Part shown: positions 1 through 8,400 of the stretch, piece by piece | Layout: every line of letters begins with the position of its first letter | Position numbering within the stretch: the stretch's first letter is position 1 | Source: Streptomyces sp. NBRC 110611 | Lineage (GTDB): Bacteria > Actinomycetota > Actinomycetes > Streptomycetales > Streptomycetaceae | Direction of reading: 5' to 3' | Length of the DNA: 64,000 bases | NCBI RefSeq assembly: GCF_001590865.1 | Contig: NZ_BBUY01000004.1 | Location: 257,922-321,921 of the forward strand | Made by a program: the position numbers and the translations under genes | Notes under the pieces: model-generated | What the model was told of the DNA's origin: nothing | Database searches by the model: none | The model's input: only the letters and a program-made list of their open reading frames with translations

Positions 1-69
1 AAAAGACGAGTGGGGGTGTACGTAAGCGATCATCCGTAGGCAGCGGACCGCTGACGTACACCCCCACTC
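1..69 (-). terminator. Intrinsic terminator downstream of malate synthase
   Basis: A perfect 16-bp inverted repeat (8-23 with 54-69) lies just past the malate synthase stop. Read on the minus strand it ends in TCTTTT at the window edge. The 30-nt loop itself contains a small CAGCGG/CCGCTG hairpin. Stem plus U-tract fits a rho-independent terminator. Confidence 0.7.
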
Positions 70-83
70 ACCGTCGCAGCGGA

Positions 84-1721
84 TCAGTCCAGCGACTCGT
101 AAGCGGGCAGTGTCAGGAAGTCCGCGTACTCCGTGTCGAGGGAGATCTTCAGGAGGAGGTCGTGGGCCTGCTGCCATTTGCCGGTGGCGAAGGTTTCGGC
201 GCCCAACTCGGCACGGATGGCGGCCAGTTCCTCGGCGGCGATCGCGCGGGTCAGTTCCGGTGTGGCCCTGACGGTTTCTCCGGCGTGCTCGAACTCGACG
301 CCCGCGTTGATCCACTGCCAGATCTGCGAGCGGGAGATCTCGGCGGTGGCCGCGTCCTCCATGAGGTGGAAGATGGCCACCGCGCCGACGCCGCGCAGCC
401 AGGCCTCGATGTAGCGGATGCCGACCTGGACGGCGTTCACCAGGCCCGCGTACGTCGGTTCGGCGTCGAGGGAGTCGATGGCGATCAGGTCGGCGGCGGA
501 GACGGAGACGTCCTCGCGGAGGCGGTTCTTCTGGTTCGGCCGGTCGCCGAGGACGGCGTCGAAGGAGGCCATGGCGATCGGCACCAGGTCGGGGTGGGCC
601 ACCCAGGAGCCGTCGAAACCGTCGTGCGCCTCGCGGTCCTTGTCGGCGCGGACCTTCTCGAAGGCGACCTTGTTGACCTCCGGGTCCTTGCGCGAGGGGA
701 TGAAGGCGGCCATGCCGCCGATGGCGTGCGCACCGCGCTTGTGGCAGGTGCGGACGAGGAGTTCGGTGTAGGCGCGCATGAACGGGGCTGTCATCGTGAC
801 CGCGTTGCGGTCCGGGAGGACGAACTTCGCCCCGCCGTCACGGAAGTTCTTGACGATGGAGAAGAGGTAGTCCCAGCGGCCGGCGTTGAGGCCGGAGGCG
901 TGATCGCGGAGCTCGTAGAGGATCTCCTCCATCTCGTACGCCGCCGTGATGGTTTCGATGAGGACCGTGGCGCGGATGGTGCCCTGCGGGATGCCCACGT
1001 AGTCCTGGGCGAAGACGAAGATGTCGTTCCAGAGGCGGGCCTCGAGGTACGACTCGGTCTTGGGGAGGTAGAAGTACGGGCCCTTGCCGAGCGAGAGCAG
1101 GCGGTCCGCGTTGTGGAAGAAGTAGAGGCCGAAGTCGACCAGCGCGCCGGGGACCGGGCGGCCCTCGAACCGCAGGTGGCGCTCCTCCAGGTGCCAGCCG
1201 CGCGGCCGCATCACGACAGTCGCGAGCTCCTCGGTCGGCTTGAGGGTGTAGGACTTGCCGGAGGCCGGGTCGGTGAAGTCGATGCGGCGCTCATAGGCGT
1301 CGATCAGGTTGAGCTGGCCGGTGATGACGTTCGTCCAGGTGGGGGCGCAGGCGTCCTCGAAATCGGCGAGCCAGACCTTCGCGCCCGAGTTGAGCGCGTT
1401 GATGGTCATCTTGCGGTCGGTGGGGCCGGTGATCTCGACCCGGCGGTCGTTGAGCGCGGCCGGGGCCCCGGCGACCCGCCAGCTGTCGTCGGCGCGGATG
1501 GCCGCGGTCTCCGGGAGGAAGTCCAGCGAGCTGGTCCGGGCGATCTCGGCGCGGCGCTCGGCGCGGCGGGCGAGCAGTTCGTCGCGGCGCGGGGTGAACC
1601 GGCGGTGCAGTTCGGCGACGAAGGCGAGCGCGGCGTCGGTGAGGATCTCGCCCTGCCGTTCGGGGGTGTGCGCGGGGTCGGTTCCGACGATGGCCAGCGG
1701 GGACGGCGCTGGTGCGGACAT
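84..1721 (-). CDS. aceB: Malate synthase A
   Basis: This 545-residue protein matches the A-type malate synthase family in length and along its whole sequence. The enzyme condenses glyoxylate with acetyl-CoA to give malate in the cytoplasm. Visible landmarks are the MRPRGWH segment near residue 170, the FVLPDRN segment in the middle, the acidic-rich core and the C-terminal LPAYESLD end. The ATG at 1721 is preceded by GGAG at a good distance. The gene sits close to an AllR-like regulator and allantoinase, as in S. coelicolor, where malate synthase disposes of glyoxylate from allantoin. This role is supported by a shared operator-like motif upstream (1860-1885). A terminator hairpin follows the stop. 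Confidence 0.95.
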   Translation of the reverse strand: MSAPAPSPLAIVGTDPAHTPERQGEILTDAALAFVAELHRRFTPRRDELLARRAERRAEIARTSSLDFLPETAAIRADDSWRVAGAPAALNDRRVEITGPTDRKMTINALNSGAKVWLADFEDACAPTWTNVITGQLNLIDAYERRIDFTDPASGKSYTLKPTEELATVVMRPRGWHLEERHLRFEGRPVPGALVDFGLYFFHNADRLLSLGKGPYFYLPKTESYLEARLWNDIFVFAQDYVGIPQGTIRATVLIETITAAYEMEEILYELRDHASGLNAGRWDYLFSIVKNFRDGGAKFVLPDRNAVTMTAPFMRAYTELLVRTCHKRGAHAIGGMAAFIPSRKDPEVNKVAFEKVRADKDREAHDGFDGSWVAHPDLVPIAMASFDAVLGDRPNQKNRLREDVSVSAADLIAIDSLDAEPTYAGLVNAVQVGIRYIEAWLRGVGAVAIFHLMEDAATAEISRSQIWQWINAGVEFEHAGETVRATPELTRAIAAEELAAIRAELGAETFATGKWQQAHDLLLKISLDTEYADFLTLPAYESLD

Positions 1722-1859
1722 GAGCTGTCACTCCATTCAGCGGCGGTGCCTGGCGGCCGCCGGGACACCGGCGGCACCGGGTGCCGCGGGCTCCGGCGAG
1801 CGGTCGCGGGCGCCGGGTGGGTTCAGGGCGCTTCTGATCAGTGGAGAGTAGTTTCCTTA

Positions 1860-1885
1860 TTGCGGAAGTTCAATGGTTTGTTGAC
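1860..1885 (-). promoter_or_regulatory. Candidate AllR-type operator upstream of aceB
   Basis: Read on the minus strand this stretch contains TCAACA-N5-TTGAA-C-TTCCG. The allantoinase upstream region at 4685-4705 has TCAACA-N5-TTGAA-TTCCG. Position (about 140 bp before the aceB start) and the shared regulator gene suggest a common IclR/AllR operator. The remainder of 1722-1964 shows nothing else I can name. Confidence 0.5.
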
Positions 1886-1964
1886 GTCGAGATTCTCCGG
1901 TCGAGAGAAGTGGTGATCGAATGACTCCCGGTGCCACTCCTGCTGCCACTCCCGTCACGCTCCC

Positions 1965-2675
1965 TCACTGTCCGCCGTCGTCGCTCCGGTGCGGCTCCAG
2001 GCGGTACAGGTCTTCCGGTGTGTCGATGTCGTACGGCTCGGCGATGTCGGAGCACTCGACGAGGGTCAGGGCGTCGGCATGCCGCTGGAGGTAGGCGCGT
2101 GCGCCGCGGTCGCCCTCGGCGGTCGCCGCGATGTCCGGCCAGTGCCCGGCGGCGAAGAGGACCGGATGGCCGCGCCGTCCGCCGTACGAGGCGGCTGCCA
2201 GATCCGCGCCCGCCACGTACGCGGCGATCAGCCGGGCCACCGCCGCGGCGCCGATGCCCGGTTGGTCGACCAGGGACACCACGACCGCGTCCGCGCCCGA
2301 ACCGGCCAGCGCCGCAAGGCCCACCCGCAGCGAGGTGCCCATGCCCCGCGACCAGTCCGGGTTCTCCGAGACGTCGTACGCCGAGAGGTCGGCGCGCGCG
2401 CGTACGGAATCGGCGGCCGCGCCCAGCACGATGTGTACCGGGTCGCAGCCGCCGTCCCGCAGGGCCCGTGCGGCGTGCTCGACCAGCGGCCGTCCCCGGT
2501 GGTCGAGCAGCGCCTTGGGCCGTCCCCCCAGGCGCCGGCCGCCGCCCGCGGCGAGCAGCAGGCCGGCCACCCTCCCCTCGGGCCGTGCCGGTGCCGGCGG
2601 TTCGTTCGCGGAGGCCGTAGGGGGTGTCGGCGGTGGCGGTGGCGGTGGCGGTGGCGGTGTTGGTGTCGGTGTCAT
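1965..2675 (-). CDS. MobA/MocA-like nucleotidyltransferase
   Basis: The protein has 236 residues. After a proline-rich N-terminus it shows the NTP-transferase signature LLLAAGGGRRLGGRPKALL (about residues 38-56) and later VVVSLVDQPG, the metal/sugar-nucleotide region typical of MobA/MocA proteins that attach CMP or GMP to molybdopterin. This suggests molybdenum cofactor cytidylylation for a xanthine-dehydrogenase-type enzyme, which would fit the purine-degradation context. No xdh gene is in the window, so the acceptor is inferred. The first ~20 codons are a (CCGCCA)n-type hexamer run giving poly-proline, so the true start could lie after it. Confidence 0.75.
   Translation of the reverse strand: MTPTPTPPPPPPPPPPTPPTASANEPPAPARPEGRVAGLLLAAGGGRRLGGRPKALLDHRGRPLVEHAARALRDGGCDPVHIVLGAAADSVRARADLSAYDVSENPDWSRGMGTSLRVGLAALAGSGADAVVVSLVDQPGIGAAAVARLIAAYVAGADLAAASYGGRRGHPVLFAAGHWPDIAATAEGDRGARAYLQRHADALTLVECSDIAEPYDIDTPEDLYRLEPHRSDDGGQ
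2629..2659. repeat. Hexanucleotide microsatellite (CGGTGG)n
   Basis: Five uninterrupted CGGTGG units lie inside the start of the nucleotidyltransferase gene and encode consecutive prolines on the minus strand. Such a run could vary in length by slippage without shifting frame. Confidence 0.8.
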
Positions 2676-2722
2676 GGGGACTGCCTACCTCATGGCACCG
2701 AGCGGTGTGGTCCGTTGGGCGG

Positions 2723-2947
2723 TCAGGCCGCGTCGCCGGACGCCCGTGGGCGGGGGATGCCCGCCCGGAAGCGCTTGTGCGGCGGGTGGGCGGGTTCCTC
2801 CACTCGTGGGCGTTCGGCGACGTAGCGGTGTATGTGGTCCATGGTGATCTCCGACGCGTCGGACAGGCCGTACGCGCGGCAGATGAGCTGTACGACGCTG
2901 ACATCGGGTCGGTTCGGTCCGGTGCCGGGTCCGGTGCGGGGCTCCAT
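2723..2947 (-). CDS. Small hypothetical protein
   Basis: This 74-residue reading frame starts at ATG 2947. The central part (DVSVVQLICRAYGLSDASEI followed by TMDHIHRYVAERPR) looks like a folded helical segment, followed by a basic, proline-rich tail (PPHKRFRAGIPRPRASG). G/C bias at third positions favours this frame. I do not recognise the family. It reads in the same direction as, and 47 bp upstream of, the MobA-like gene, so the two may be co-transcribed. Confidence 0.45.
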   Translation of the reverse strand: MEPRTGPGTGPNRPDVSVVQLICRAYGLSDASEITMDHIHRYVAERPRVEEPAHPPHKRFRAGIPRPRASGDAA

Positions 2948-3163
2948 GGCGTTCTCCGATCCAGTGATATGCCGGATATTTCCTCGGTGGGGAGAATGCT
3001 CTGTTCCGCCTCCGCGTACGCCCGGACCGGGCAGGCCCATACCAACGGGTGCCGGGGGGAACGGACGTGCTGCCGGCGGTCCGGCCCCGGTTCCGGCCGC
3101 TGATCCGATTTTTTCGCGCTCCGTGTGGCGCGGCCCGCGCGCAGTGGCGTTAACTGTCCCGCG

Positions 3164-3517
3164 ATGTGGGCGGCAACGGTCTTGGAGGACGCCGTCGTTG
3201 TGGGACAGCCGCAGAGGGACGGGCGAGTGAGCGAGGGCGAGCGTGACCCACGCGTCCAGGAGCTGCGCGGGGCGGTGGCCCGGCTGCGCCGTCAGCTGGC
3301 CGTGCTGCCCGCGGAGTTACCGGACCGCGCGGCCGCCGATGAGGAGTTGGCCGCACTGGACGCGATGGTCAGCCAGGGACTGCCGGAGGTGCCCAGGCTG
3401 CGCCGTTCGCTGCTGCTGATCGCCGGGGCGGTCGGCTCGGTGAGCGCGCTGTCGCCCGCGCTCACCGACGTACGTGAGGGCATCGACCGCTTCGGGCAGC
3501 TGCCGCGCGGCCGGTGA
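3164..3517 (+). CDS. DUF5955-like conserved protein
   Basis: The protein has 117 residues. The segment from about residue 30 (RDPRVQELRGAVARLRRQL, then PDRAAADEELAALDAM) forms an amphipathic helical region, followed by PRLRRSLLLIAGAVGSVSAL and DVREGIDRFG. This layout matches a small Streptomyces family I know as DUF5955, function unknown. ATG 3164 gives the full conserved N-terminus; GTG 3228 is an alternative start. The gene diverges from the small ORF at 2723-2947 across an approximately 200-bp region. Confidence 0.7.
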   Translation: MWAATVLEDAVVVGQPQRDGRVSEGERDPRVQELRGAVARLRRQLAVLPAELPDRAAADEELAALDAMVSQGLPEVPRLRRSLLLIAGAVGSVSALSPALTDVREGIDRFGQLPRGR

Positions 3518-3555
3518 GTGCGGGACGCGGGCCACGGAGAGCGAAGAGAGAGGCC

Positions 3556-4359
3556 CTACGCCGGTGTCTGGTTGGCCAGTGCCACCGACAGCTGCGCCGC
3601 GACGTCCTGCAGGATCGGCACGATCTTCTCGGTGGCCGCGTCCGTCACCCGCCCGGTCGGTCCGGAGATCGAGATCGCCGTCGCGGTGGGGGAGTTGGGC
3701 ACCGGTACCGCGAGGCAGCGGACACCGATCTCCTGCTCGTTGTCGTCGACCGCGTACCCGAGCCTGCGCACCTCGGCGAGTGCCTCCAGGAAGCGGTCCG
3801 GGTCGGTGATCGTCTTCTCGGTCGCGGCGGGCATCCCCGTACGGCCGAGGAGCGCGCGGACCTCCTCCGGCGGGTGGCCGGCCAGCAGGGCCTTGCCGAC
3901 GCCGGTGGAGTGCGGCAGGAGGCGGCGGCCGACCTCGGTGAACATCCGGACCGCGTGCCGGGAGGGGACCTGCGCCACGTAGACGATTTCGTCGCCGTCC
4001 AGCAGGGCCATATTGGCGGTCTCCCCGGTCTCCTCCACCAGGCGGGCCAGGAACGGCCGGGCCCAGGTGCCCAGCAGGCGCGACGCGCTCTCGCCGAGCC
4101 GGATCAGGCGGGGGCCGAGTGCGTACCGGCGGTTGGGCTGCTGGCGTACGTAACCACAGGCGACCAGCGTGCGCATCAGACGGTGGATGGTGGGCAGCGG
4201 CAGACCGCTGCTGCCGGCCAGCTCGCTCAGGCCGACCTCGCCGCCGGCGTCGGCCATCCGCTCCAGCAGGTCGAAGGCGCGCTCGAGGGACTGGACGCCG
4301 CCGCTCGCGCCCGCGGGCTTGGAGTCGGCGGCGGAGGTGCTGGCGCTGGACGACGGCAC
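3556..4359 (-). CDS. allR: IclR-family regulator, AllR-like
   Basis: The protein has 267 residues. An IclR winged helix-turn-helix lies at about 22-85 (SLERAFDLLERMAD, then LSELAGSSGLPLPTIHRLMRTL) and the effector-binding IclR domain fills the rest (GRRLLPHSTGVGKALLAG is a hallmark). GTG 4359 is chosen because AAAGGA sits 7 nt upstream. The gene diverges from allantoinase and lies near malate synthase, the arrangement known for AllR of S. coelicolor, a repressor of allantoin and glyoxylate genes released by allantoin-pathway intermediates such as allantoate or glyoxylate. Identity as AllR is inferred from family and neighbourhood. Confidence 0.8.
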   Translation of the reverse strand: MPSSSASTSAADSKPAGASGGVQSLERAFDLLERMADAGGEVGLSELAGSSGLPLPTIHRLMRTLVACGYVRQQPNRRYALGPRLIRLGESASRLLGTWARPFLARLVEETGETANMALLDGDEIVYVAQVPSRHAVRMFTEVGRRLLPHSTGVGKALLAGHPPEEVRALLGRTGMPAATEKTITDPDRFLEALAEVRRLGYAVDDNEQEIGVRCLAVPVPNSPTATAISISGPTGRVTDAATEKIVPILQDVAAQLSVALANQTPA

Positions 4360-4683
4360 GTCGCGTTCCTTTCAGGGCGGGGCGGATCGGTCCCGGCCGG
4401 GACGGGTGGGTGCCGGGTCCGACCGGAGCAGCCTACCGGTCGCCCCTGCGCCGGCACACGGCCTCTCGCGCTCTCGTCCCCGTCGGCATTCCCGCCGGTC
4501 AGACCCTCGTTGTCCCGGAGTACGGCCGTTGGGCGGGAGATGGGAGGTGCCCGCCCGGGGGTGCGGTGGGTCCGGCCGGGGTTTTGCTACGTGAAACCCA
4601 TTATCCAATGTGTGGAATCTTCCGCACCCTGGTGAGCGGCGGGGGAGAGGGGTTGACGGGCCGGGGGTCGGGGGGAAGACTCC

Positions 4684-4707
4684 TTCAACAGCCTGTTGAA
4701 TTCCGAA
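4684..4707 (+). promoter_or_regulatory. Palindromic operator upstream of allantoinase
   Basis: A 17-bp dyad with perfect 8-bp arms (TTCAACAG-C-CTGTTGAA, 4684-4700) is directly followed by TTCCGAA. The same TCAACA-N5-TTGAA-TTCCG pattern occurs upstream of aceB. It lies 119-135 bp before the allantoinase GTG and is the best candidate for the IclR/AllR binding site. Confidence 0.6.
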
Positions 4708-4818
4708 GCCTGTGCGAAGGACCTGTCCGGAGTCTGTTTTCCTGCTGATCCGAACCGGGAAACTCCGGATTTCCGACCGCGGTACGAGCCCGACCACGAT
4801 ACGAGGAGGAGGGGCCGG

Positions 4819-6162
4819 GTGTCCGACACGGCACTGGTATTGCGCTCCACGCGCGTCGTCACTCCGCAGGGGACGCGCGCCGCGTCCGTCGCCGTCAATG
4901 ACGGCACGATCGACGCGGTGCTCCCGTACGGCGCCGCGGTCCCGGCCGGGGCGCGGCTCGCGGACTTCGGCGACGACGCCCTGCTGCCCGGCCTCGTCGA
5001 CACCCACGTGCACGTCAACGACCCCGGCCGTACCGAGTGGGAGGGCTTCTGGACCGCCACCCGTGCGGCCGCCGCCGGCGGTATCACCACCCTCGTGGAC
5101 ATGCCGCTCAACAGCCTCCCGCCCACGACCACCACCGCCCACCTCGATGCCAAGCGCGCGGTCGCCCGCGGCAAGGCGCATATCGACGTCGGCTTCTGGG
5201 GCGGCGCCGTCCCCGGCAACGTCAAGGACCTGCGCCCCCTGCACGACGCCGGGGTGTTCGGCTTCAAATGCTTCCTGTCGCCCTCCGGTGTGGACGAGTT
5301 CCCCGAGGTCGACCAGGAGCAACTGGCCCTCGCCCTCGGCGAGATCGCCGGATTCGGCGGCCTGCTGATCGTGCACGCCGAGGACCCGGGGCACCTGGCC
5401 GCGGCGCCCGCACCGCACGGCCCCAAGTACGCCGACTTCCTCGCCTCCCGCCCCCGGGTCTCCGAGAACGACGCCATCGCCGGCCTGATCGGCCTCGCCC
5501 GGCGGCTCGGCGCCCGGGTGCATGTGCTGCACCTGTCCTCCGGCGACGCGCTGCCGCTGATCGCCGCCGCCAAGCGCGACGGCGTCCGGATCACCGTCGA
5601 GACCTGCCCGCACTTCCTGACCCTGACCGCCGAGGAAATCCCGGACGGCGCAACGGAGTTCAAGTGCTGCCCGCCGATCCGGGAGGACACCAACCGGGAC
5701 GCGCTGTGGGCGGGACTGGCCGACGGCACCATCGACTGCGTCGTGTCCGACCACTCGCCCTCCACCGCCGACCTCAAGACCGCCGACTTCGGCGCGGCCT
5801 GGGGCGGTATCTCCTCCCTCCAACTGGGCCTGCCCGCCGTCTGGACCGAGGCCCGCGAGCGCGGTCACTCCCTCGACGATGTGGTGCGCTGGATGGCCAC
5901 CGCCCCGGCCGCGCTGGTCGGCCTCGACCGGAAGGGCGCCATCGAGCCCGGCCGGGACGCCGACTTCGCCGTCCTGGCGCCCGAGGAGACCTTCACCGTC
6001 GACCCCCAGGCCCTCCAGCACCGCAACAAAATCACCGCGTACGCGGGAAAGACCCTGCACGGCGTCGTACGGTCCACCTGGCTGCGCGGCCGGAGGATCA
6101 ACGACGGCACCACCCTCGCCGAGCCCACCGGCGCCCTGCTCGAACGGACCCGGCGCGCATGA
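4819..6162 (+). CDS. allB: Allantoinase
   Basis: The 447-residue protein is a cyclic amidohydrolase that opens the hydantoin ring of allantoin to allantoate. Metal ligands are visible: [11 protein letters not shown] near residue 60, the carboxylated lysine in [11 protein letters not shown] near 155, the later histidines in IVHAED and VHVLHLSSG, and the aspartate in VVSDHSP. GTG 4819 is preferred over upstream in-frame codons because GAGGAGGGG lies 6 nt upstream and the family begins here. The stop overlaps the next reading frame (ATGA), the usual coupling to allantoicase, but that gene is now only a remnant. An operator-like palindrome precedes it. Confidence 0.93.
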   Translation: MSDTALVLRSTRVVTPQGTRAASVAVNDGTIDAVLPYGAAVPAGARLADFGDDALLPGLVDTHVHVNDPGRTEWEGFWTATRAAAAGGITTLVDMPLNSLPPTTTTAHLDAKRAVARGKAHIDVGFWGGAVPGNVKDLRPLHDAGVFGFKCFLSPSGVDEFPEVDQEQLALALGEIAGFGGLLIVHAEDPGHLAAAPAPHGPKYADFLASRPRVSENDAIAGLIGLARRLGARVHVLHLSSGDALPLIAAAKRDGVRITVETCPHFLTLTAEEIPDGATEFKCCPPIREDTNRDALWAGLADGTIDCVVSDHSPSTADLKTADFGAAWGGISSLQLGLPAVWTEARERGHSLDDVVRWMATAPAALVGLDRKGAIEPGRDADFAVLAPEETFTVDPQALQHRNKITAYAGKTLHGVVRSTWLRGRRINDGTTLAEPTGALLERTRRA

Positions 6163-6332
6163 CCACCACCGACGGCATACCCCGCCACACCGTCGACACC
6201 GGCCGCCGCTTCACCCATCTGCGCCTCAACCAGCATCCCGACGGCGGTATCGCCCGCCTGCGGCCGCACGGTTCGCTCACCACGGAGGGGGCGCACCGAC
6301 TGGCCGCCCACTACGGGGAGTTGGGTCGCTGA
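6159..6332 (+). pseudogene. alc: Allantoicase remnant
   Basis: The frame is only 57 codons, against about 370 in Streptomyces allantoicases. After a short N-terminus ([15 protein letters not shown]) it continues directly with RRFTHLRLNQHPDGGIARLR, then SLTTEGAHRLAAHYGELG, which matches the extreme C-terminal end of allantoicase. The ATGA overlap with allantoinase and the final stop are kept, so an in-frame internal deletion of about 300 codons explains it. Two allantoicase repeats are needed for activity, so the product should be inactive. Unless another copy exists, allantoate cannot be split to ureidoglycolate by this enzyme. Confidence 0.8.
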
Positions 6333-6363
6333 GGGCGCTCCGCGGAGAGGTGCGGGCCGGGCT

Positions 6364-6417
6364 CAGGGCGTGTCTGATGGGTCGGCAACCCCGAGCAGAC
6401 CCAAGAGACACGCCCTG
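6364..6417. terminator. Inverted repeat after the allantoin operon
   Basis: A perfect 12-bp inverted repeat (CAGGGCGTGTCT 6364-6375 with AGACACGCCCTG 6406-6417) with a 30-nt loop lies 31 bp after the allantoicase remnant. It is probably a terminator; no U-tract is present, so a mobile-element scar is not excluded. Confidence 0.45.
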
Positions 6418-6472
6418 CCCCAGGTTAGGGCCTGTCCCCCCGATCTCCGTGGATCAGCCTGCGGGTGCCTGC

Positions 6473-6512
6473 GGGCGCCCGGGGGTGTCTGGGGGCGCCC
6501 GGGGGTGTCTGG
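6473..6512. repeat. 20-bp tandem duplication
   Basis: The unit beginning GGGCGCCCGGGGGTGTCTGG is present twice head to tail without mismatch, just beyond the stop of the small membrane protein gene. GGGCGCCC is itself palindromic. Confidence 0.8.
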
Positions 6513-6519
6513 GGCACAC

Positions 6520-6753
6520 CTAGCGGGACGTGGCGATGACCATCAGGAGGCTCATGAACGCCAGCAGTACATGTGTCGCCACGACGTAGATGAACACCCG
6601 GACGTAGACCCCACGGGGCGGTGTGTTCTCGACGTAGGGGCGGGCCGGGGCCGCCCCGGTGGAGGGGGACGGCGCGGCAGCGGACGGTGCGGTGGAACCG
6701 GTGGACGGGGGAGTGGCGTGGTCGGGCACGGCGGGGCTTCCTTCCCTGTTCAC
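6520..6753 (-). CDS. Small single-pass membrane protein (DUF6126-like)
   Basis: The 77-residue protein has a proline/serine/alanine-rich N-terminus and one C-terminal membrane segment (VRVFIYVVATHVLLAFMSLL) preceded by the conserved-looking PRGVYVR. Small proteins of this kind regularly accompany XRE-cupin regulators in Streptomyces and are listed as DUF6126. GTG 6753 overlaps the regulator stop (GTGA), so it is translationally coupled. The real start may be further in, since the first 40 residues are low complexity. Its function is unknown; a role in relaying a membrane signal to the regulator is a guess from pairing. Confidence 0.7.
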   Translation of the reverse strand: MNREGSPAVPDHATPPSTGSTAPSAAAPSPSTGAAPARPYVENTPPRGVYVRVFIYVVATHVLLAFMSLLMVIATSR

Positions 6754-7373
6754 AGGCCGCGCCGGGGCGCGGTGTCACCCAGGCACAGCTCGGCGGCGCC
6801 GCTCTGCAGCAGCGTGTGGACGAACAACAGCTCCGTGCCGCCCCGTGAGGCGGCGGCGATACGGTGCGGGGTCAGCGAGTCGAAGTGCGCCGCGTCCCCC
6901 GGGCCCAGCACGTGCACCGCGGCGCCGAGGGTCAGCCGCAGCCGCCCCTTGAGGACGTACAGCCACTCCTCGCCGGGGTGCACGCGCACCAGCTCGCGCT
7001 GTGCCCGCTGCGGCACATGCACCCGCAGTGCCTGCATCGCCCGGCCGGCGCCGCCGACGGTCCAGTACGTCCAGCCGCCGGCCTCGGACGGCTCGGCGCG
7101 GCCGGCCCGCACGATCGGATCCCGCTCGGGAGCGGTTTCGCCCAGCAGGTCGGATACCGTGGTGCCGTACGTACGGGCGAGCGCCAGCAGCATCGGCAGT
7201 GAGGGCTGCCGCCGGCCCGTTTCGAGCCGCGACAGGTGCGCGGGCGAGAGCCCCACCAGCCGAGCCGCGGTCTCCAGCGTGAGACCGCTGCGTTTCCGCA
7301 GGTCGCGGAGGCGCGGCGGGACGGTGGAGAGCTCCTCCGGAGTGCCGGAGGGCTCCTCGGGGAGCTCGGTCAT
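6750..7373 (-). CDS. XRE-family regulator with cupin domain
   Basis: The protein has 207 residues. The helix-turn-helix (LRDLRKRSGLTLETAARLVG, LSPAHLSRLETGRRQPS) lies at about 22-75. A C-terminal cupin follows, with HPGEEWLYVLKGRLRLTLG and PGDAAHFDSLTPHRI, a small-molecule-sensing barrel. It is probably a repressor. ATG 7373 gives the normal N-terminus; a much longer in-frame extension upstream has no family support. Two overlapping palindromes at 7404-7429 just upstream are likely its own operator. The small membrane protein gene follows in the same transcript. Confidence 0.85.
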   Translation of the reverse strand: MTELPEEPSGTPEELSTVPPRLRDLRKRSGLTLETAARLVGLSPAHLSRLETGRRQPSLPMLLALARTYGTTVSDLLGETAPERDPIVRAGRAEPSEAGGWTYWTVGGAGRAMQALRVHVPQRAQRELVRVHPGEEWLYVLKGRLRLTLGAAVHVLGPGDAAHFDSLTPHRIAAASRGGTELLFVHTLLQSGAAELCLGDTAPRRGL

Positions 7374-7403
7374 ATCCCCGGTATAACGACCCTTCGCCTG
7401 TCG

Positions 7404-7429
7404 GGCAAAAGTTTTGCCTCTGAGGCAAA
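7404..7429. promoter_or_regulatory. Overlapping palindromes upstream of the XRE-cupin gene
   Basis: GGCAAAA-G-TTTTGCC (7404-7418) overlaps TTTGCCTC-T-GAGGCAAA (7413-7429), giving three related half-sites. They lie about 31-56 bp before the regulator start, a position expected for autoregulation. The divergent ribonuclease gene could also be affected. Confidence 0.5.
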
Positions 7430-7577
7430 TCGGGCGGGCAGGACAAGGCAGCCGGCTGGTTGGTCTGCGTCGGCCGGTGCGGGGTGGGGTGGCCGGTTCG
7501 GGCTCTTGTGAACTTCCGGGAAACTTCTCCCTCTTGGCATTGACAGGGACATGTCTACGCGCGTCATGCTTGACGGT

Positions 7578-8051
7578 ATGAGAATCCCCCCACGGATCAC
7601 CAGGATCGGCGCCGTAGGCGCCCTCGCGTCGGCACTCCTTCTCGGCGGAACCGCGGTCGCCGCCACCCCCGACACCTCCACCGCCGCCACGGCCCGTCCG
7701 GCCGCGGCCGCCTCGTACACCTCGTACACCACGACGGCGTACGAGGCGGCCGTGCGGGTACAGGGCGTCGGCAAGATCTGCTACTCCCGGCTCCCCTCGC
7801 AGGCCCATGACACGCTCGACCTGATCGCCAAGGGCGGGCCCTACCCGTACCCGAAGGACGGGACGGTTTTCGACAACCGTGAGGGCATCCTTCCCGCCCA
7901 CGACACCGGCTACTACCACGAGTACACCGTCATCACGCCGGGCTCGCCCGACCGTGGTGCGCGTCGCATCGTGACCGGTGAGCAGGAGAAGGAGGACTAC
8001 TACACCGCCGACCACTACAAGTCGTTCGACCTGGTCGACCACGGCTGCTGA
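7578..8051 (+). CDS. Secreted guanyl-specific ribonuclease (RNase Sa-like)
   Basis: The 157-residue precursor starts with MRIPPRITR, a hydrophobic segment (VGALASALLLGG) and an AxA-type cleavage region, so it is exported by Sec. The mature part matches RNase Sa: a cysteine near its start (GKICYSRLP) and one in the last position (DHGC) form the known disulfide. The catalytic Glu is in YYHEYTVI, Arg in RRIVTG and His in TADHYKSF. The enzyme cleaves RNA after guanosine. ATG 7578 is preferred; ATG 7551 and 7566 are also in frame. TTGACA at 7540 may be a -35 element. No barstar-like inhibitor gene is seen nearby. A strong terminator follows. Confidence 0.9.
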   Translation: MRIPPRITRIGAVGALASALLLGGTAVAATPDTSTAATARPAAAASYTSYTTTAYEAAVRVQGVGKICYSRLPSQAHDTLDLIAKGGPYPYPKDGTVFDNREGILPAHDTGYYHEYTVITPGSPDRGARRIVTGEQEKEDYYTADHYKSFDLVDHGC

Positions 8052-8097
8052 CACCCGGCACCAACCAAACACCGGCCATACGCCGGTCATCCCACGG

Positions 8098-8127
8098 GCG
8101 GCCGGGGTGCGTGTGCACCCCGGCCGC
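8098..8127 (+). terminator. Strong hairpin after the ribonuclease gene
   Basis: A perfect 13-bp stem (8098-8110 with 8115-8127) with a GTGT loop starts 46 bp after the stop. No T-run follows, as is common in Streptomyces. The rest of 8128-8400 contains no convincing gene, and the aldolase promoter must lie there. Confidence 0.75.
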
Positions 8128-8400
8128 TCCGCTGTGCGCACTCCCGGCGGGATTGTCAGTGGGGCCCGGTAGCGTTTCGGTGGACGGGGAGAAGCCGGGA
8201 AGGGGTGGAGGGGGCGGAAGGGCCGGGGAGGGGGCGAGAGGTGGGCGGGGATCGGCGGAAAAGAGACCATGTGAGGTCGCCTGCTGCGGCATGCCCGGAA
8301 AATGTCGTATCGGCCGTGTCCGGGGAGATGCCGGCGGGCCGCGGAGACCGGAAGGCTCACGGATGTCAGCCTCGGAGAAAAGGAAGGACGGCGAACTGCC

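Noticed and set aside
162..1916. A 584-codon open frame antisense to malate synthase
   Set aside because: It is a GC-rich shadow of aceB, with Val/Asp/Gly-dominated composition and no domain.
4372..6060. Long minus-strand frame opposite allantoinase
   Set aside because: Antisense shadow; allantoinase has clear metal-binding motifs and a ribosome binding site.
6364..6417. Insertion-sequence end
   Set aside because: The inverted repeat has no target duplication or transposase nearby; a terminator is simpler.
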